From: Candidatus Blautia intestinipullorum
GTDB lineage: Bacteria; Bacillota; Clostridia; Lachnospirales; Lachnospiraceae
Direction: 5' to 3'
NCBI GenBank assembly: GCA_019120475.1
Contig: DWVA01000137.1
Span: 1-5,882, forward strand
Length of the DNA: 5,882 nucleotides
Numbering within the stretch: position 1 is the stretch's first letter; every line of letters starts with the position of its first letter. Positions 5,315-5,882 of this stretch are shown here, in pieces. The notes beneath the pieces were generated by a model. The model worked only from the letters and a program-made list of their open reading frames with translations. It was not told where the DNA came from and did no database searches. The translations under genes were made by a program, and so were the position numbers.

Positions 5315-5882
5315 ATGAAACTGGAACGCGACAATATTCCTCTTAATAAAGACTTTCCTTTTCAGATTTCCCGTGTAATACTCAACTCGGAGAACAGCCG
5401 TCCGGATACCTGGCACTGGCACAGTTATTTTGAGATCACCTGCGTACAGCGGGGAAGAGGAAACTACTTTGTCAACGGACAGGAATACACCATGGATAAA
5501 GGAGATATCATCATATTTAATAATGTGGAGCCCCATGGATGGAAGCTTCTGGACGAAGATATGGAGCTTCTTGTTATGATCTTTTCTCCGGAATTTGTAG
5601 CGGAAAAACTGAGTTTTTTCGATTCCGGATATCTGAAGCCCTTTGTTGAAAGAGGAAGTAACTTTAAAAACCGTATTGGCAGCGAAGAGCCTGTCAGTCA
5701 TGAAATACGGAAAGGAATCCGGGAAATCTACCAGGAGTGGGAAGAAAAAAAAGACGGCTACCATCTGATGATCAAGGCCAACATTCTCCGGATCCTCACC
5801 ATGCTGATCCGCGCTTATCAGGACGAGAGCAAGTCCGGCGAAATGCTCAAAGAAAAGAAAAATTCCATGAAACGGCTGGAAC
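5315..5882 (+). CDS. AraC-family transcriptional regulator, N-terminal cupin domain, 3' partial
   Basis: An open frame of 189 codons from ATG 5315 runs off the right edge without a stop. It begins MKLERDNIPLNKDFPF and continues into an AraC-type cupin sensor domain. The first cupin motif is visible in WHWHSYFEI: His34, His36 and Glu40, followed six residues later by Gly47. The second appears as GDIIIFNNVEPHGW (63-76), with His74. This set could bind a metal ion or a small ligand. Residues about 130-185 look helical and charged, like the linker to the C-terminal double helix-turn-helix, which should lie in the roughly 100 residues beyond the window. The gene is divergent from the fusion methyltransferase and shares a 203-base control region with it, so it probably regulates that enzyme in response to its substrate; that link is inference. 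The DNA-binding domain itself is not seen. Confidence 0.85.
   Translation, partial: MKLERDNIPLNKDFPFQISRVILNSENSRPDTWHWHSYFEITCVQRGRGNYFVNGQEYTMDKGDIIIFNNVEPHGWKLLDEDMELLVMIFSPEFVAEKLSFFDSGYLKPFVERGSNFKNRIGSEEPVSHEIRKGIREIYQEWEEKKDGYHLMIKANILRILTMLIRAYQDESKSGEMLKEKKNSMKRLE

Noticed and set aside
5294..5764. A minus-strand open frame (156 codons) opposite the AraC-family gene
   Set aside because: The plus strand in the same place encodes a clear cupin domain with promoter and ribosome binding site; the opposite frame is a shadow.

Overview
The window looks like chromosomal DNA from an anaerobic Firmicute, most likely a Lachnospiraceae-type Clostridia (possibly Blautia-like). The reasons are moderate GC with AT-rich intergenic DNA, strong AGGAGG-type ribosome binding sites, a YesN-type response regulator, a MalE-like sugar-binding protein, and a folate/corrinoid methyl-transfer enzyme of the kind found in acetogens. 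The taxonomic call is inference from protein style only.

Layout, left to right. (1) Bases 1-612, plus strand: the C-terminal part of a response regulator with an AraC-type DNA-binding domain. The window edge cuts it just before its phospho-acceptor Asp. (2) Bases 613-719: a hairpin region that can act as a terminator for both converging genes. (3) Bases 720-2018, minus strand: a secreted family-1 (sugar-type) solute-binding protein with a signal peptide but no lipobox cysteine. It has its own ribosome binding site and a candidate promoter overlapped by an inverted repeat. No permease gene is present. (4) Bases 2019-2252: that promoter region plus a strong hairpin terminator for the next minus-strand gene. 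(5) Bases 2253-5111, minus strand: the main gene, 952 codons. It encodes a single polypeptide made of a complete AcsE/MetH-like methyltetrahydrofolate methyltransferase domain, a complete corrinoid-binding module (helical cap plus DxHxxG Rossmann domain), an Ala/Lys/Glu-rich linker and a complete UroD-fold domain. (6) Bases 5112-5314: a divergent regulatory region with three direct repeats of T(A/C)TACTATTTT. The first lies next to the enzyme promoter and the third overlaps the -35 region of the regulator promoter. (7) Bases 5315-5882, plus strand: the N-terminal cupin part of an AraC-family regulator, cut by the window end.

How they may work together. The fused enzyme appears to combine the three usually separate parts of a corrinoid-dependent methyltransferase system: substrate:corrinoid methyltransferase, corrinoid protein, and methylcorrinoid:tetrahydrofolate methyltransferase. 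The simplest reading is transfer of a methyl group from an unknown donor through cobalamin to tetrahydrofolate, feeding one-carbon metabolism. The divergent cupin AraC protein is the obvious candidate regulator, acting through the direct repeats. The solute-binding protein and response regulator may form a separate carbohydrate-sensing unit. The substrate, the direction of transfer and the regulatory links are inference.
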